DNA of 53,910 bases from an uncultured Bacteroides sp. (GTDB lineage: Bacteria > Bacteroidota > Bacteroidia > Bacteroidales > Bacteroidaceae): assembly GCF_902491285.1 (NCBI RefSeq), contig NZ_CABUHK010000030.1, positions 1-53,910 on the forward strand. Reading direction: 5' to 3'. The position numbers and the translations under genes are program-made. Below are positions 17,242-26,461 of the stretch, one piece after another. The notes beneath the pieces were generated by a model. That model made no database searches, was not told the DNA's origin, and worked only from the letters and a program-made list of their open reading frames with translations. How positions within the stretch are numbered: the first letter of the stretch is position 1; each line of letters starts with the position of its first letter.

Positions 17242-20001
17242 TCACATCATCAGACGAAAGTTATATTTGAAAGTAACGATGAAATATCCTTTAATTTCCT
17301 GCGTGCGGAACTCATAAAAACCATCGGCAGTGGGCATGCGATTGAAACTTTTCCGTCTCCCTAATATATCCGCCCAATGAGCCGATAACTCCGCCTTCTT
17401 CTCTTTCAGGAACCGCCAGGTAGCAGTCGCGTTCCACACAATCTCGTCATCTTCCCCTTTCTGGATATTCGTACCGCTACGCAACATATAAGCGGCATCC
17501 GTACGCAACTGCAAACCAAAAGGAAAATCCACATAACCGTCAAAACGGAAATTATAATAGCGGGTATAGTTATCATTATCATTCAGAGAATTAAGCGAAT
17601 ACTGGTAATTCCAGGAAGCGGCAAGTTCAAGTCCGCCCCAAGCAGGCTGATAGCCCGTCCGCACTTCGCAATCCAGTCCGACATCACGCGTCGTACTCTT
17701 CTCCGGTTGCACATTCCTGTCCTCATTTACCATACTGACACGGTTGTCATACCTTCCCCCCGAATTCAGCCTTAAAGAAAAATGTCCCCAACGCTTCCAC
17801 CAGTCCGCGTTTCCATAGGTATTCCAATTGCCATTGATATTTATAGGATACGTTTCCCGCCCGCCGCTCTGTACATCATAAAGCATCACTTGTGTCACAC
17901 TGTTCTGCTCCATCTGCCATCCCGCATTAGCCGATATGCCTTTAGTAGGATACTGAAAGTTCAAACGGATATTGTGAATAAACATCTGCTTCAAGTCCGG
18001 GTTTCCACGAGTGATGTACAACGGATTACTATTATCCGTCAGCGGCATCAAGGCCGATAAAGAAGGCTGCCGCGTTCTGCCGTCATAACTCAGGTTGACA
18101 CGCATTTTCTCCTTTTTCTGCCACCCCACCCAAAGCATAGGCTGATAGTCAATGATATTCATCGCAGTATCCGCATGAAGCGTCCCCACTTTCCGGTCGA
18201 TGGTACGTTTTTGCGGAGTGACGCCCAACGACGCATTAAACATCCAGACATCATCCGAATAATTGAATCCCACATTCAAGTCATGACCATTGCTACGGCT
18301 ATGGCTCCGGTTGCTCAAACTATCCACATATCCGGTTTCATAACCGGAAGGCAGTTCACCGAAACCCGCCGAATGAGTCAATGAAGCCAAGTCATAAGTA
18401 GAGCGATTATCCCGCTCATACCGGGTACTCCAATTATATGCCGCCCGGAAATGTATCTTTTTACCGACGGGCTGAGTGAAATTCACCCCTACCCGCCATG
18501 AATTATTCCGTTGGGGAGAATCCAAATACTGATTCCGATAAAGCACCGAATCATTTCCATACTTGTCTTCCAACTTAAAATACGTTGTCTGCGACAGCGC
18601 AAAACTTTCATTATCTCCCCACGATTCCGAATTCATAATATTCACCCCAATAGTTGTCCCTTTCTCATTCAGACGCCGCATAATCCCTACCGTCCAACTG
18701 GTATTATTGGATTTTCCGTCCGAGAGCGAACGGTTCTCACTACGATTCACCTTTATACTTTCAGGGATAGATTCAAAATCTTCAAACAACCTTTCATGAT
18801 TCACACTGGGCGGAGCGTCAAAAGAAGCGCTCTGGCTGTTACTTTCATTCTGATTAGGAGAAAAACCTAAATTTACATTGAAATGAACCTGTGTACGTTT
18901 ATCCAGCTTACCGAATCCCATAAAACTGGAATTTATCGACCGACTTTTAGAGTTACCCTCATTGGCAGACGCAGAATACTGGTTACCGGTCTTTAGATAC
19001 TGCTCCTGATACATGGAAGTAATGTTTCCATTCCGGTTGAGATTATAACTCACATTTCCGTTCAGAGTAAACTTCTTGCCAAATTTATGTGTCATATTCA
19101 TCCCGATGGAATTATTGATATTATCTTTGTATGTACTATTCTGATAGCGGTTGGTAGAACGGGCGATAAAAGAAAGATTCTGTCCGTCCTTGCTAAAATA
19201 GTTCACCTGCCCTTCCAAATCCCTCTTCTTATTGTTACCATACCCTACCGTCGCATTTGTCAGCCAAGTTTTGTTCAATTCCTCTTTGGTTTGCAAGTCG
19301 AGCACATATTTCTTTTCTCCCGAGCTGATACCCGTAAACTCTTCCTCTTTTGATTTCTTATCATACACCCTTAGTTTACTAATCAAGTTTGCAGGCAGAT
19401 TTTCGAGTGCCGTCTTTTTATCTCCTGAAAAGAAGGACTCCCCATTTACATTGATTTCGCTGATGGGCTGACCGTTGTAAGTCAGTGAATGATCTTTCTT
19501 GTTATACACCAATCCCGGAATACGTTTCACCAAATCTTCCAAATAAGCTCCTTCGGGAGTTTTATAGGCGGAAGCATTGATAACGGTCGTATCCCCTTCC
19601 ATTACCACTTCCTGCAATTTTCCGGTCACTACCACTTCACCAATCCGAAGATCATCATCCTTCAACACAATAATGCCTGCATTTATGGATGTGGAATCTC
19701 CCAGCGTGCGATAGAAAGACTGCATTCCCATAAAAGAAACTTTCAACAGGTATTCTTTCTTGTCCTGCGCCTGATAAGTTAGAGTAAAGCGACCATTTTT
19801 ATCACTTGCCGTACCTTTTACAAAAGTAGAATCCGTCTTTTCCAGAACGACAATGCTGGCAGAAGGCAAAGGCTGTTTCTTTTCACTTCCGGTTTCCAGC
19901 ATTTGTACCCTTCCTCTGACAGTCCTCGCCTGTTGTGCATACATTATTGTATGTACACAAAATAACAGTAAAAGTAATCCGCCTAGTCTGCAAGTTTTCA
20001 T
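17242..20001 (-). CDS. TonB-dependent receptor-like outer-membrane beta-barrel protein
   Basis: The start is placed at the ATG at 19999-20001 because it begins a clear signal peptide (MKTCRLGGLLLLLFCVHTIMYAQ); 42 in-frame residues upstream are not signal-like. The mature protein of about 919 residues has a carboxypeptidase-regulatory-like beta domain (RTVRGRVQMLE...NGRFTLTYQ), a plug-like region (EVVVTGKLQEVVMEGDTTVIN, LEDLVKRIPGL) and a long barrel ending YFIVTFKYNFRLMM. This is the OMP_b-brl_3 type common in Bacteroidota. There is no SusD partner and no STN domain. The gene has no obvious tie to the B12 locus upstream, since a terminator separates them. Its ligand is unknown. Confidence 0.85.
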   Translation of the reverse strand: MKTCRLGGLLLLLFCVHTIMYAQQARTVRGRVQMLETGSEKKQPLPSASIVVLEKTDSTFVKGTASDKNGRFTLTYQAQDKKEYLLKVSFMGMQSFYRTLGDSTSINAGIIVLKDDDLRIGEVVVTGKLQEVVMEGDTTVINASAYKTPEGAYLEDLVKRIPGLVYNKKDHSLTYNGQPISEINVNGESFFSGDKKTALENLPANLISKLRVYDKKSKEEEFTGISSGEKKYVLDLQTKEELNKTWLTNATVGYGNNKKRDLEGQVNYFSKDGQNLSFIARSTNRYQNSTYKDNINNSIGMNMTHKFGKKFTLNGNVSYNLNRNGNITSMYQEQYLKTGNQYSASANEGNSKSRSINSSFMGFGKLDKRTQVHFNVNLGFSPNQNESNSQSASFDAPPSVNHERLFEDFESIPESIKVNRSENRSLSDGKSNNTSWTVGIMRRLNEKGTTIGVNIMNSESWGDNESFALSQTTYFKLEDKYGNDSVLYRNQYLDSPQRNNSWRVGVNFTQPVGKKIHFRAAYNWSTRYERDNRSTYDLASLTHSAGFGELPSGYETGYVDSLSNRSHSRSNGHDLNVGFNYSDDVWMFNASLGVTPQKRTIDRKVGTLHADTAMNIIDYQPMLWVGWQKKEKMRVNLSYDGRTRQPSLSALMPLTDNSNPLYITRGNPDLKQMFIHNIRLNFQYPTKGISANAGWQMEQNSVTQVMLYDVQSGGRETYPININGNWNTYGNADWWKRWGHFSLRLNSGGRYDNRVSMVNEDRNVQPEKSTTRDVGLDCEVRTGYQPAWGGLELAASWNYQYSLNSLNDNDNYTRYYNFRFDGYVDFPFGLQLRTDAAYMLRSGTNIQKGEDDEIVWNATATWRFLKEKKAELSAHWADILGRRKSFNRMPTADGFYEFRTQEIKGYFIVTFKYNFRLMM

Positions 20002-20210
20002 GTCAATAGCAGTATAAGTCTGTATTTTAGTTTGAGCCTCAATAATGCATGTAAAATTAAGAAGTTTATTTAGAAAACTTACTACTTTATTCGTTTTATT
20101 AAAACAAATTACATTCCAATCACACAAAGCATAGATACGTACATCTGAAAATCACCTTTGAAAATAGCAAGACGAAAGCATAGTTTCCGAAAACTGGAGA
20201 GTATAAAGAA

Positions 20211-20256
20211 AGCGGCTAAAAGCAAGAGTGGCTTATTCTTGCTTTTAGCCGCATTT
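20211..20256 (-). terminator. Strong terminator at the end of the btuB operon
   Basis: GCGGCTAAAAGCAAGA and TCTTGCTTTTAGCCGC form a perfect 16-pair stem with a nine-base loop. It lies 15 bases past the stop codon of the last surface lipoprotein gene. It is T-flanked on the plus strand (ATTTTT) and less so on the minus strand (TTTCTTT), so it may act both ways. Confidence 0.85.
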
Positions 20257-20270
20257 TTAGTAGTTGCTAA

Positions 20271-21671
20271 TTATTTATTTAAACCTACATCCACACGTAC
20301 TTTTTTCTCTACTCTCTTTCCATTCGAAATAGCAGTTATCTTACACTCTGTACTACCAATGTGCTCTTTAGCAGTCACAGTCAACATTCCAGCTTCCAAA
20401 GAATAGTCTACTAGTTTATTTTCTGCAAATTCCACCTGACGGATGATTGAAGCAGAAGTATTATCCGCATCAACTATTTTTTCAGCCAAATCAATGGCCT
20501 TGGTTTCTCCCGGAGACAATACTATCTGATTAATTAAGATTTCCGGTTTGTTGGCATCCTCAAAGAAAGGTACCGCAGGAAACCAGTAATACCCACTTTC
20601 TCCGGAATCTCCTCCACCTTTCACTTCTATTTCTTTTTCCAAAGCTCCACTCGGGCTGATGATATAAACCCAGTTATAATTTTCATATCCACGAGCTACT
20701 GTGGCAATTACACAATCTGTAATAGGGTCTATACGAATACCGGCTCCATAGAAAGTCAATTGTTTATTTTCATGTTTTCCCAAAGTATAAAAAGCCGAAT
20801 TAAACGTCTGGGTATCTATATCATATTTCACTACTATAGTACTGCTCCAACCACCCTTTGTCCAATAGAGAGTATTACTTTGTGTACCAGCGCAAAGACT
20901 TCCCGCATTCCAAGCTCCCCAAGAGCCACTGATTTTTACTTCTCCAGGATATTCCATCGTTTCTTTTTCCAATGTGACAGGATTTACTTTTAAGAAGTTA
21001 TCAGCCGTAGCAATCCATATTGTTCCATCTTTGCTTCTCGTTAAAGTATTAAATGACCCCTCTAATGTCTTTTCGACTTTATTGGTCGCTACATCAATGA
21101 TATAGACTTTTTTATTTGTCAAAGCAAAAACACGTCCTTCCGCAAAGCACATTGCTCCCATCTGGTCGGAAATACCTTCCACCGGATTTCCCAGTTGCAA
21201 ATTAGCTATATCAAACTGACGGATACCACCACTGTAGCCAATATACCCCAATTTATCATCTACTCCAACGAAAGAACGTCCGTCTCCTCCTATATCCGTA
21301 AATACCGCTTTCTTCTTCAATGTGTTTGCGTCTGCTACAACAAAGCGGTTTCCTTGTTTAGAAAGCAAATAGATATTATCTCCCCATGTTGTTCCAAATT
21401 GAGTTGTCACACCTAATGTTTCGTCCTCATTAGCTGCCCGATAAGCCCGATATACGACATCGTAACCGTCTCCATTCACTTTAAAATAGTTCACAGTACC
21501 ATTATCATGTCCGAACCAATCCTCATTAGCTACATAAAAGCCTTTCGCCGGAATGACAGCAGACGGCTGTGAATCCTCTATAACTTCAACATACTCCAAT
21601 TTTTCATCATCATCACAAGCTGTAAAGCCAATGCCAAGCGCAACAAACGCCAATAAAAAATACTTTTTCAT
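20271..21671 (-). CDS. Surface beta-propeller lipoprotein (DUF5074/YncE-like), last gene of the B12 operon
   Basis: The 466-residue protein has a lipoprotein signal (GIGFTAC, Cys19) followed by acidic residues (DDDEK), which favours surface export in Bacteroides. Residues of about 45-370 look like a beta-propeller: repeated strands such as NIYLLSKQGNRFVVADANTLK, VFALTNKKVYIIDVATNKVEKTL and IWIATADNFLKVNPVTLEK. A C-terminal domain (about 380-466, INQIVLSPGETKAIDLAEKIVDADN...) has an Ig-like beta pattern. BtuG in the same operon is also a propeller that binds B12 on BtuB, so this may be a second, divergent binder of corrinoids or a partner of BtuG. That role is inferred from the operon only. 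Confidence 0.75.
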   Translation of the reverse strand: MKKYFLLAFVALGIGFTACDDDEKLEYVEVIEDSQPSAVIPAKGFYVANEDWFGHDNGTVNYFKVNGDGYDVVYRAYRAANEDETLGVTTQFGTTWGDNIYLLSKQGNRFVVADANTLKKKAVFTDIGGDGRSFVGVDDKLGYIGYSGGIRQFDIANLQLGNPVEGISDQMGAMCFAEGRVFALTNKKVYIIDVATNKVEKTLEGSFNTLTRSKDGTIWIATADNFLKVNPVTLEKETMEYPGEVKISGSWGAWNAGSLCAGTQSNTLYWTKGGWSSTIVVKYDIDTQTFNSAFYTLGKHENKQLTFYGAGIRIDPITDCVIATVARGYENYNWVYIISPSGALEKEIEVKGGGDSGESGYYWFPAVPFFEDANKPEILINQIVLSPGETKAIDLAEKIVDADNTSASIIRQVEFAENKLVDYSLEAGMLTVTAKEHIGSTECKITAISNGKRVEKKVRVDVGLNK

Positions 21672-21697
21672 TTTCTTCAGTTTTCTATATTAAAAAA

Positions 21698-22693
21698 TTA
21701 TTGATTTGCTAACACATGAAGATCCTCAATCCGACCAACCTCCGTAGAAGTCTCCCCAAGCCAACCACAGTATTGATTCACTCCAGTATATACTTTTATG
21801 AAATCAGCTCCTGGCAACTTTACAACCTGTCCTTCGGTATCGACAGCCCAACCAATATCAAATACATCTCCATCTTTTGTATTATCGGCATACCCCCAAT
21901 CATAAGCATTCAATGTCCAACGTGCATAGGCGTCAGGTCCATTATCAACCCCATTATCAGCCAATAATGTACCTTTGAATACTATCTGATTATCAGTAAT
22001 CCATTTCGGGAAATAATCTTGGTCATGGTATATGTTTTTATACACATAGCCACTTCTACTCTGGTTATCAGTCCAAGGGCAGTACGTGTCATCGGATAAA
22101 TAGTTTTCAAGATCCGGAGTAGGTACGTGGTCTTTTTCGTTTCTGAAATAAGTGATCTCATACCCTTTAATCGTAGGCTTTTTATAATACTCACTGCCAG
22201 CCAATTCATACCATTCATCAGCGTCCGGTTTTCCATTCTGGTTTTTATCATAAGCTACCATCACAATAGCTGGTTCACTATTACCGATAAATGCATTTCC
22301 AACTATCCGAAAATCCTTTTCTCCTTCCACATTCTGAATAGTATGGTCGAAGCCAACAACTACATATCCCCCATAAGCTCCTAAAGTAATAACACCGTTC
22401 TTTCCGTTTCCGATAGTAGACAGTACTTTCGCATTCATAGTTTCCTGTGTATCACCCTCCTCGTAGGACGGCATCGTATTAACAAACTGCCCCGGGGCAG
22501 GACGATAATCAAGTACTTGTGTAATGTAAGGACTACCCTCAAAATTCAACTCCGGCTCAGGCTCTCCACTTCCTCCTCCTTCGCCACCTTCATTTCCGTT
22601 CTTTTCTTCCTCAGAACAAGCGGTCAACAAACTTCCACTCAGTAATGCTGCCCCTATTAGAGCAAACATCCATTTTACACTTTTCTTCTTCAT
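21698..22693 (-). CDS. B12-locus surface lipoprotein, possibly BtuH-like
   Basis: The protein has 331 residues: lipoprotein signal (SLLTAC, Cys26), then a Glu/Gly-rich acidic linker (EEEKNGNEGGEGGGSGEPEPE), as in surface-exported lipoproteins. The body is rich in aromatic and acidic residues, with ITLGAYGGYVVVGFDHTIQN, AYDKNQNGKPDADEWYELAGSEYY (an EF-hand-like calcium loop DKNQNGKPDADE) and FIKVYTGVNQYCGWLGETSTEVGRIEDLHVL. The fold looks like an all-beta carbohydrate-binding-like domain. BtuH lipoproteins, which bind B12, are known from Bacteroides B12 loci; I cannot confirm by alignment that this is one. It lies between btuG and the second propeller gene, under the same riboswitch. Confidence 0.7.
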   Translation of the reverse strand: MKKKSVKWMFALIGAALLSGSLLTACSEEEKNGNEGGEGGGSGEPEPELNFEGSPYITQVLDYRPAPGQFVNTMPSYEEGDTQETMNAKVLSTIGNGKNGVITLGAYGGYVVVGFDHTIQNVEGEKDFRIVGNAFIGNSEPAIVMVAYDKNQNGKPDADEWYELAGSEYYKKPTIKGYEITYFRNEKDHVPTPDLENYLSDDTYCPWTDNQSRSGYVYKNIYHDQDYFPKWITDNQIVFKGTLLADNGVDNGPDAYARWTLNAYDWGYADNTKDGDVFDIGWAVDTEGQVVKLPGADFIKVYTGVNQYCGWLGETSTEVGRIEDLHVLANQ

Positions 22694-22724
22694 AAAAATA
22701 AGAGGTATTAATAATGTGTATATA

Positions 22725-23873
22725 TTATTTAATCAAACTTTCAGTTATAAAAGCAAAATGCCCGGGGATATTCCCCCCTTCTGTTTTCCATTTCAACTTT
22801 CCTTCGGGTGAGAAACAATAGACGAAGCCGGTCACCACATAATTTTGAGCATCCGACATAAATATCTCTTTAGTTTCAGGGTTAACGGCAATGCCATAAG
22901 GTATCATAATATCCTTATCAGTGCCGTCGGTAATAATCCGATCCGTTATTTGTCTCTTAGTCCGGGTATCCAAGATTCCATATGTTACCTTATTTCCGCC
23001 CGATGTCATGCTATAAGCCACACTATAATAATAAAGCTTATCGCCGTCTATACACATTCCTCCCACCGGAATATCCAAACATTGCTTTACTTCATCGGTC
23101 GTACTATCTATCACATACAGATTAGAAGGAGTATTCTTATAATCTCCACGCGAACTCACATAAATATCCCCACGTTCATCAATCGCCATCCGATACAAAT
23201 TGATAGCTACATCTATTTTCTTTTCTTCTTCAAATGTTTCCAAATCAATCACAGACACCGTCCGGTCATAATTCGGTGCACGGTATCCTCCCGAATTAGC
23301 CACATACAGTTTCTTATTATGCACAACCATTTCTTCCGGCTGATATCCTACCGGCACTTTCCGGGTCACTTCCAAGCTAGCCGTATCTATTTCCGCCACA
23401 AACCCGACTTCCGCATTCGGATCAATCTGCACAGGACCCGCATAGGAACTGATATACGCCTTATCCTTCCAAAATGCCAGATAACGGCAATTAGGAACCT
23501 CTATCTCCTTGATTCTACGCGCAGTACGCACATCAAACACTACGATCAGATTGGAAACATTAATTACCGCATATACTTTCTGCCCATATACTTTAATATC
23601 ATTCCCCACATCTCCCAACTCTTTTACAATCTCTGGATTACGTTCGGAAAAAATATCACGGGTATAATGCCCTGTCGTATAATCAAAATAATCAAGTGAA
23701 GCACGGTTCATTCCCATATTTCCCTCGTTGAGTTGATAAAACCCTTTAATACGGGTTCCTACCATAGGAAGCGCCACTTGCACACTGTCCGAAAGGAAAA
23801 TCTGCTCATCCTCCCGACAAGCCGACAAACTCATAAAAAGTATCAGCAGATATATAAAATGTATTTTTTTCAT
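22725..23873 (-). CDS. btuG: BtuG-type B12-binding surface beta-propeller lipoprotein
   Basis: The 382-residue protein has a lipoprotein signal (MSLSAC, Cys19) with acidic REDEQ after it. The rest is a YncE-like seven-bladed propeller, with repeats such as KVYAVINVSNLIVVFDVRTARRIKEIEV, KLYVANSGGYRAPNYDRTVSVIDLETFEEEKKIDV and DIYVSSRGDYKNTPSNLYVIDSTTDEV. BtuG proteins sit as a lid on BtuB and bind B12 with extreme affinity. The start codon overlaps the btuB stop (ATGA), so the two are translationally coupled, which supports a one-to-one complex. The riboswitch upstream of btuB controls both. Confidence 0.88.
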   Translation of the reverse strand: MKKIHFIYLLILFMSLSACREDEQIFLSDSVQVALPMVGTRIKGFYQLNEGNMGMNRASLDYFDYTTGHYTRDIFSERNPEIVKELGDVGNDIKVYGQKVYAVINVSNLIVVFDVRTARRIKEIEVPNCRYLAFWKDKAYISSYAGPVQIDPNAEVGFVAEIDTASLEVTRKVPVGYQPEEMVVHNKKLYVANSGGYRAPNYDRTVSVIDLETFEEEKKIDVAINLYRMAIDERGDIYVSSRGDYKNTPSNLYVIDSTTDEVKQCLDIPVGGMCIDGDKLYYYSVAYSMTSGGNKVTYGILDTRTKRQITDRIITDGTDKDIMIPYGIAVNPETKEIFMSDAQNYVVTGFVYCFSPEGKLKWKTEGGNIPGHFAFITESLIK

Positions 23874-25927
23874 AAGCTAAGACTAACAATAAACCGGAAA
23901 TTCCGCCCCGGCATCGGATAATTGAGTACCACATCGTAATATTGGTTCAGCGCATTGTTCATCTCTACCGAGGCCTTCAACAGATAACGACTACGAATCC
24001 GGAACTCCTTTTGCAAGGAAAAATCATGTGTGTACCACGGTTCCACATAGTTACGCGGAATATTATTCACAGCCCCGTTATAACGCTCACCCACATAAAT
24101 AAAACTGTAATTCAACGTCCACGTACCATATTCCACTCCCGCAATCACCGAGCCGCTATGCCAGGGAGTATAAGGAATCTGGTCGCCATACGAAGACAGT
24201 TTCTTCCCGTTGATTTTTGTAAAATCCTGCGCTTTCGCGAAAGAATAAGAAAGATTGGCATTCATCCTTACCGGTCCTGCATGACCGAATACAGCCGCCG
24301 AAACATCTACCCCCTTACTCTCCACTTTTCCCATATTTGTCATCATCCAGCGAAAACTGCTCCCGGTAGGCGCAGCAATAATCTTATCGGTAATCGCGGC
24401 ATAGTAAATATCAGCCTGTGCAGAAATCCGGTCAATAAATCCTTTTTTGAATGTCTTTTGATAACTTCCACCAATATTAAATTGGTCGGTAAATTCCGGA
24501 TTCAACTGACTAAAGCCTATTTGCGCATAATAAAGGTCATTGAAAGTAGGCAAACGGAAGATACGCTTATAGAAAGCACGCAAATTAAAATCATGGTTGT
24601 GGAAAGGTTTATACCCGACGATAAATGCCGGAGAAAGTTCCGATTTGTCAGGAGCTTGCACATTATTACGGACTTTCTCGATAACGAATGTCCCCAACAC
24701 ATCAGCCTGTAATTTCCATTTTCCCAGATTCAACGCCGTAGCCAGTGCCGCCCAAGTTGTATAGCGTTGCGGGAACGTGAAAGGAGTCCCTACTCCACGC
24801 ATGACGGCATTCAACTTATTATATTGAAAATCGACAGATAAAGAAACATCCCAAACAGGCAGAATACTATACATATTCACCACCGATAAATACCAGTCCT
24901 GCTGATAATAGGTATTATCGAACTGCATCTTTTTTGTCACACTCTCTTGCAGAAACTGCACTGTATCCCTTGACAGATAATGTGTATAGTCATAGGCAAA
25001 CTTCCCGTTCAGTTGCAACTTATATTTCGGGGTGACATCTTTCACAAATGTAGCTTGGGCAAAGAAATTCTTATCCTCCTGCCGTTCTCCATTCTGCCAT
25101 ACATTTTTCACGATAGCTCCGGGCAGTCCTCTGTCCGAATCATAATAATACAGTTTAGCCTGCCAATAGCCGTTATGAATAGTGCCATATACACCGGCTT
25201 CGATACGATAAGCCTCGATATCACTGTTCCATCGGGTAGCTGTCGTATCATAAGCCACTTTACCCTCCTGATTCAAACGTCTGTAACGAAACTTATATTG
25301 CCCGTCGGATTTCGTATATTCACCGCTCAGACTCAAGCTAAGGTTATCGTTCAGTTTATGTTCCAACCGGATGGAAGGATTAATCAACTGGATACTTCCT
25401 ACCTTATAGCGTACCAGCAGATTCGTTTTCTTTCCTGTTTCAAACTTCGGTTTCCGGGCTTTCATATATACAGCCGAAGCCGAAGCAAAGTCTTTGGCAG
25501 ACTGGAATATCTCACTTTTTTGTCCGTTATAAAGAGATAATTCTTCCAAATCATCCAGCGAAAAACGTCCCAAATCAACCACTCCGTTTTGTGCGTTTCC
25601 AATCTGAATGCCGTCATAAAACACCCCGACATGGTGAGAACCCATATTGCGGACATCTATCGTTTTCAATCCGCCCATACCACCGTAATCTTTGATTTGC
25701 ACACCCGAAAAGTAACGCAAGGCATCAGCTACATTATGCGTATTCAGCCGTTCCAGTTGCAGCCCGTTCAGCCGTTGGGCAGGGATTACTTCTTTATACG
25801 GCTTCGCCGTAACCACTACCTCATCCAAATGTTGCAAACTATCCAAACGGCTTTGAGCTCCCAGCAACGCCGGAAGTCCTAAACAACCTACTGTCCATAG
25901 AATTTTTCGAATCATTCTTCCTGTCAT
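23870..25927 (-). CDS. btuB: BtuB-type TonB-dependent cobalamin transporter
   Basis: The protein has 685 residues from the ATG at 25925-25927; a second ATG four codons in is equally possible. It has a signal peptide ending LLGAQS, a TonB-box-like segment (LDEVVVTAKP), a plug domain (LNTHNVADALRYFSGVQIKDYGGMGGLKTIDVRNMG) and a 22-strand barrel ending FRFIVSLSL. The length is close to BtuB and shorter than SusC proteins. A cobalamin riboswitch lies in its leader and btuG overlaps its stop codon, so corrinoid import is a confident call. The leader between the riboswitch and the ATG (25928-26133) shows no gene that I trust. Confidence 0.93.
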   Translation of the reverse strand: MTGRMIRKILWTVGCLGLPALLGAQSRLDSLQHLDEVVVTAKPYKEVIPAQRLNGLQLERLNTHNVADALRYFSGVQIKDYGGMGGLKTIDVRNMGSHHVGVFYDGIQIGNAQNGVVDLGRFSLDDLEELSLYNGQKSEIFQSAKDFASASAVYMKARKPKFETGKKTNLLVRYKVGSIQLINPSIRLEHKLNDNLSLSLSGEYTKSDGQYKFRYRRLNQEGKVAYDTTATRWNSDIEAYRIEAGVYGTIHNGYWQAKLYYYDSDRGLPGAIVKNVWQNGERQEDKNFFAQATFVKDVTPKYKLQLNGKFAYDYTHYLSRDTVQFLQESVTKKMQFDNTYYQQDWYLSVVNMYSILPVWDVSLSVDFQYNKLNAVMRGVGTPFTFPQRYTTWAALATALNLGKWKLQADVLGTFVIEKVRNNVQAPDKSELSPAFIVGYKPFHNHDFNLRAFYKRIFRLPTFNDLYYAQIGFSQLNPEFTDQFNIGGSYQKTFKKGFIDRISAQADIYYAAITDKIIAAPTGSSFRWMMTNMGKVESKGVDVSAAVFGHAGPVRMNANLSYSFAKAQDFTKINGKKLSSYGDQIPYTPWHSGSVIAGVEYGTWTLNYSFIYVGERYNGAVNNIPRNYVEPWYTHDFSLQKEFRIRSRYLLKASVEMNNALNQYYDVVLNYPMPGRNFRFIVSLSL

Positions 25928-26102
25928 CTCGTCTGTTTATTTTCTTTCGATTATAAACTTTCAGGAATACACAAAGACAGAAAAGGGCAGTCTGCTCCCC
26001 TTCAAAAAGAGCATAAGCCAGCGTCCTGCACAAACAGACACTGCGCACTTTGTACGTCGCATAAAAACAAGTACTATGTGATTACTAAAAACTGCACTCT
26101 TC

Positions 26103-26124
26103 AAACTTTAATCCCGGAAAGTTT
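26103..26124 (-). promoter_or_regulatory. Small hairpin just downstream of the cobalamin aptamer
   Basis: AAACTTT and AAAGTTT form a seven-pair stem around CCGGGATT (minus strand), ten bases past the aptamer's closing P1 stem. It may be part of the expression platform, but it has no T tract. Confidence 0.35.
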
Positions 26125-26133
26125 CAAGAATTC

Positions 26134-26322
26134 AACTTTGGCAGGTCTTCTGACTTACTCCATTTCCCTAACGCCCTTCCCATTCCTCCAAAGCGGAACA
26201 GTGGATTTGAGTATTGTAGGAAAACTTTTGGCGGAGCTTACAGCAGCGGGTCTGTTCAGGATTTACACCTGATTCCCTTTTCACCACTCTTTCCGTAGAA
26301 TCGGAAAAGTGACACCAAAATT
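26134..26322 (-). ncRNA. Cobalamin (AdoCbl-type) riboswitch controlling btuB
   Basis: Read on the minus strand the region has the cobalamin aptamer signature in order: GGGAATCAGGTGTAAATCCTG, then ACAGACCCGCTGCTGTAAG, and at the 3' end the B12 box GTCAGAAGACCTGCC. An eight-pair P1 stem closes it (AATTTTGG at 26315-26322 with CCAAAGTT at 26134-26141). A promoter box (26332-26339) is directly upstream, so the aptamer opens the transcript. When B12 is plentiful it should shut off btuB, btuG and the two lipoproteins. The divergent btuFCD genes are on the other strand and are not in its transcript. Confidence 0.95.
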
Positions 26323-26331
26323 TCTTGGAGA

Positions 26332-26339
26332 CAAAGATA
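26332..26339 (-). promoter_or_regulatory. -7 box of the riboswitch-btuB transcript
   Basis: TATCTTTG on the minus strand matches TAnnTTTG and lies ten bases before the aptamer P1 stem, which fits a start of transcription right at the riboswitch. Confidence 0.6.
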
Positions 26340-26402
26340 CACAAATAGAAAGAAAATGGAAGAAAAATCCAATTAAAATAAAAACAAACTAATAATAAGT
26401 CC

Positions 26403-26410
26403 TATCTTTG
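26403..26410 (+). promoter_or_regulatory. -7 box of btuFCD
   Basis: TATCTTTG matches TAnnTTTG, 51 bases before the btuF GTG start. It also contains the TTG that would begin a longer btuF reading, which argues against that start. The leader (26411-26461) is too short for a second riboswitch. Confidence 0.6.
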
Positions 26411-26461
26411 CCGTTCGAAAGGATCCACTATTATTTTTATCTAATTAAAATTCTTATAAAA

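Noticed and set aside
20002..20127. 42-residue N-terminal extension of the barrel protein
   Set aside because: The extension is not signal-like and puts the signal peptide inside the protein; the ATG at 20001 begins it properly.
22845..23699. Long plus-strand reading opposite btuG (284 residues)
   Set aside because: It is histidine-, isoleucine- and arginine-rich with no domain, lies fully antisense to a convincing propeller gene and has no promoter.
23942..24712. Plus-strand reading opposite btuB (256 residues)
   Set aside because: It is antisense to the barrel coding region and has no motif or promoter.
26408..26461. Longer btuF start at TTG
   Set aside because: The TTG is part of the TATCTTTG promoter box, and the shorter GTG start gives a clean lipoprotein signal.
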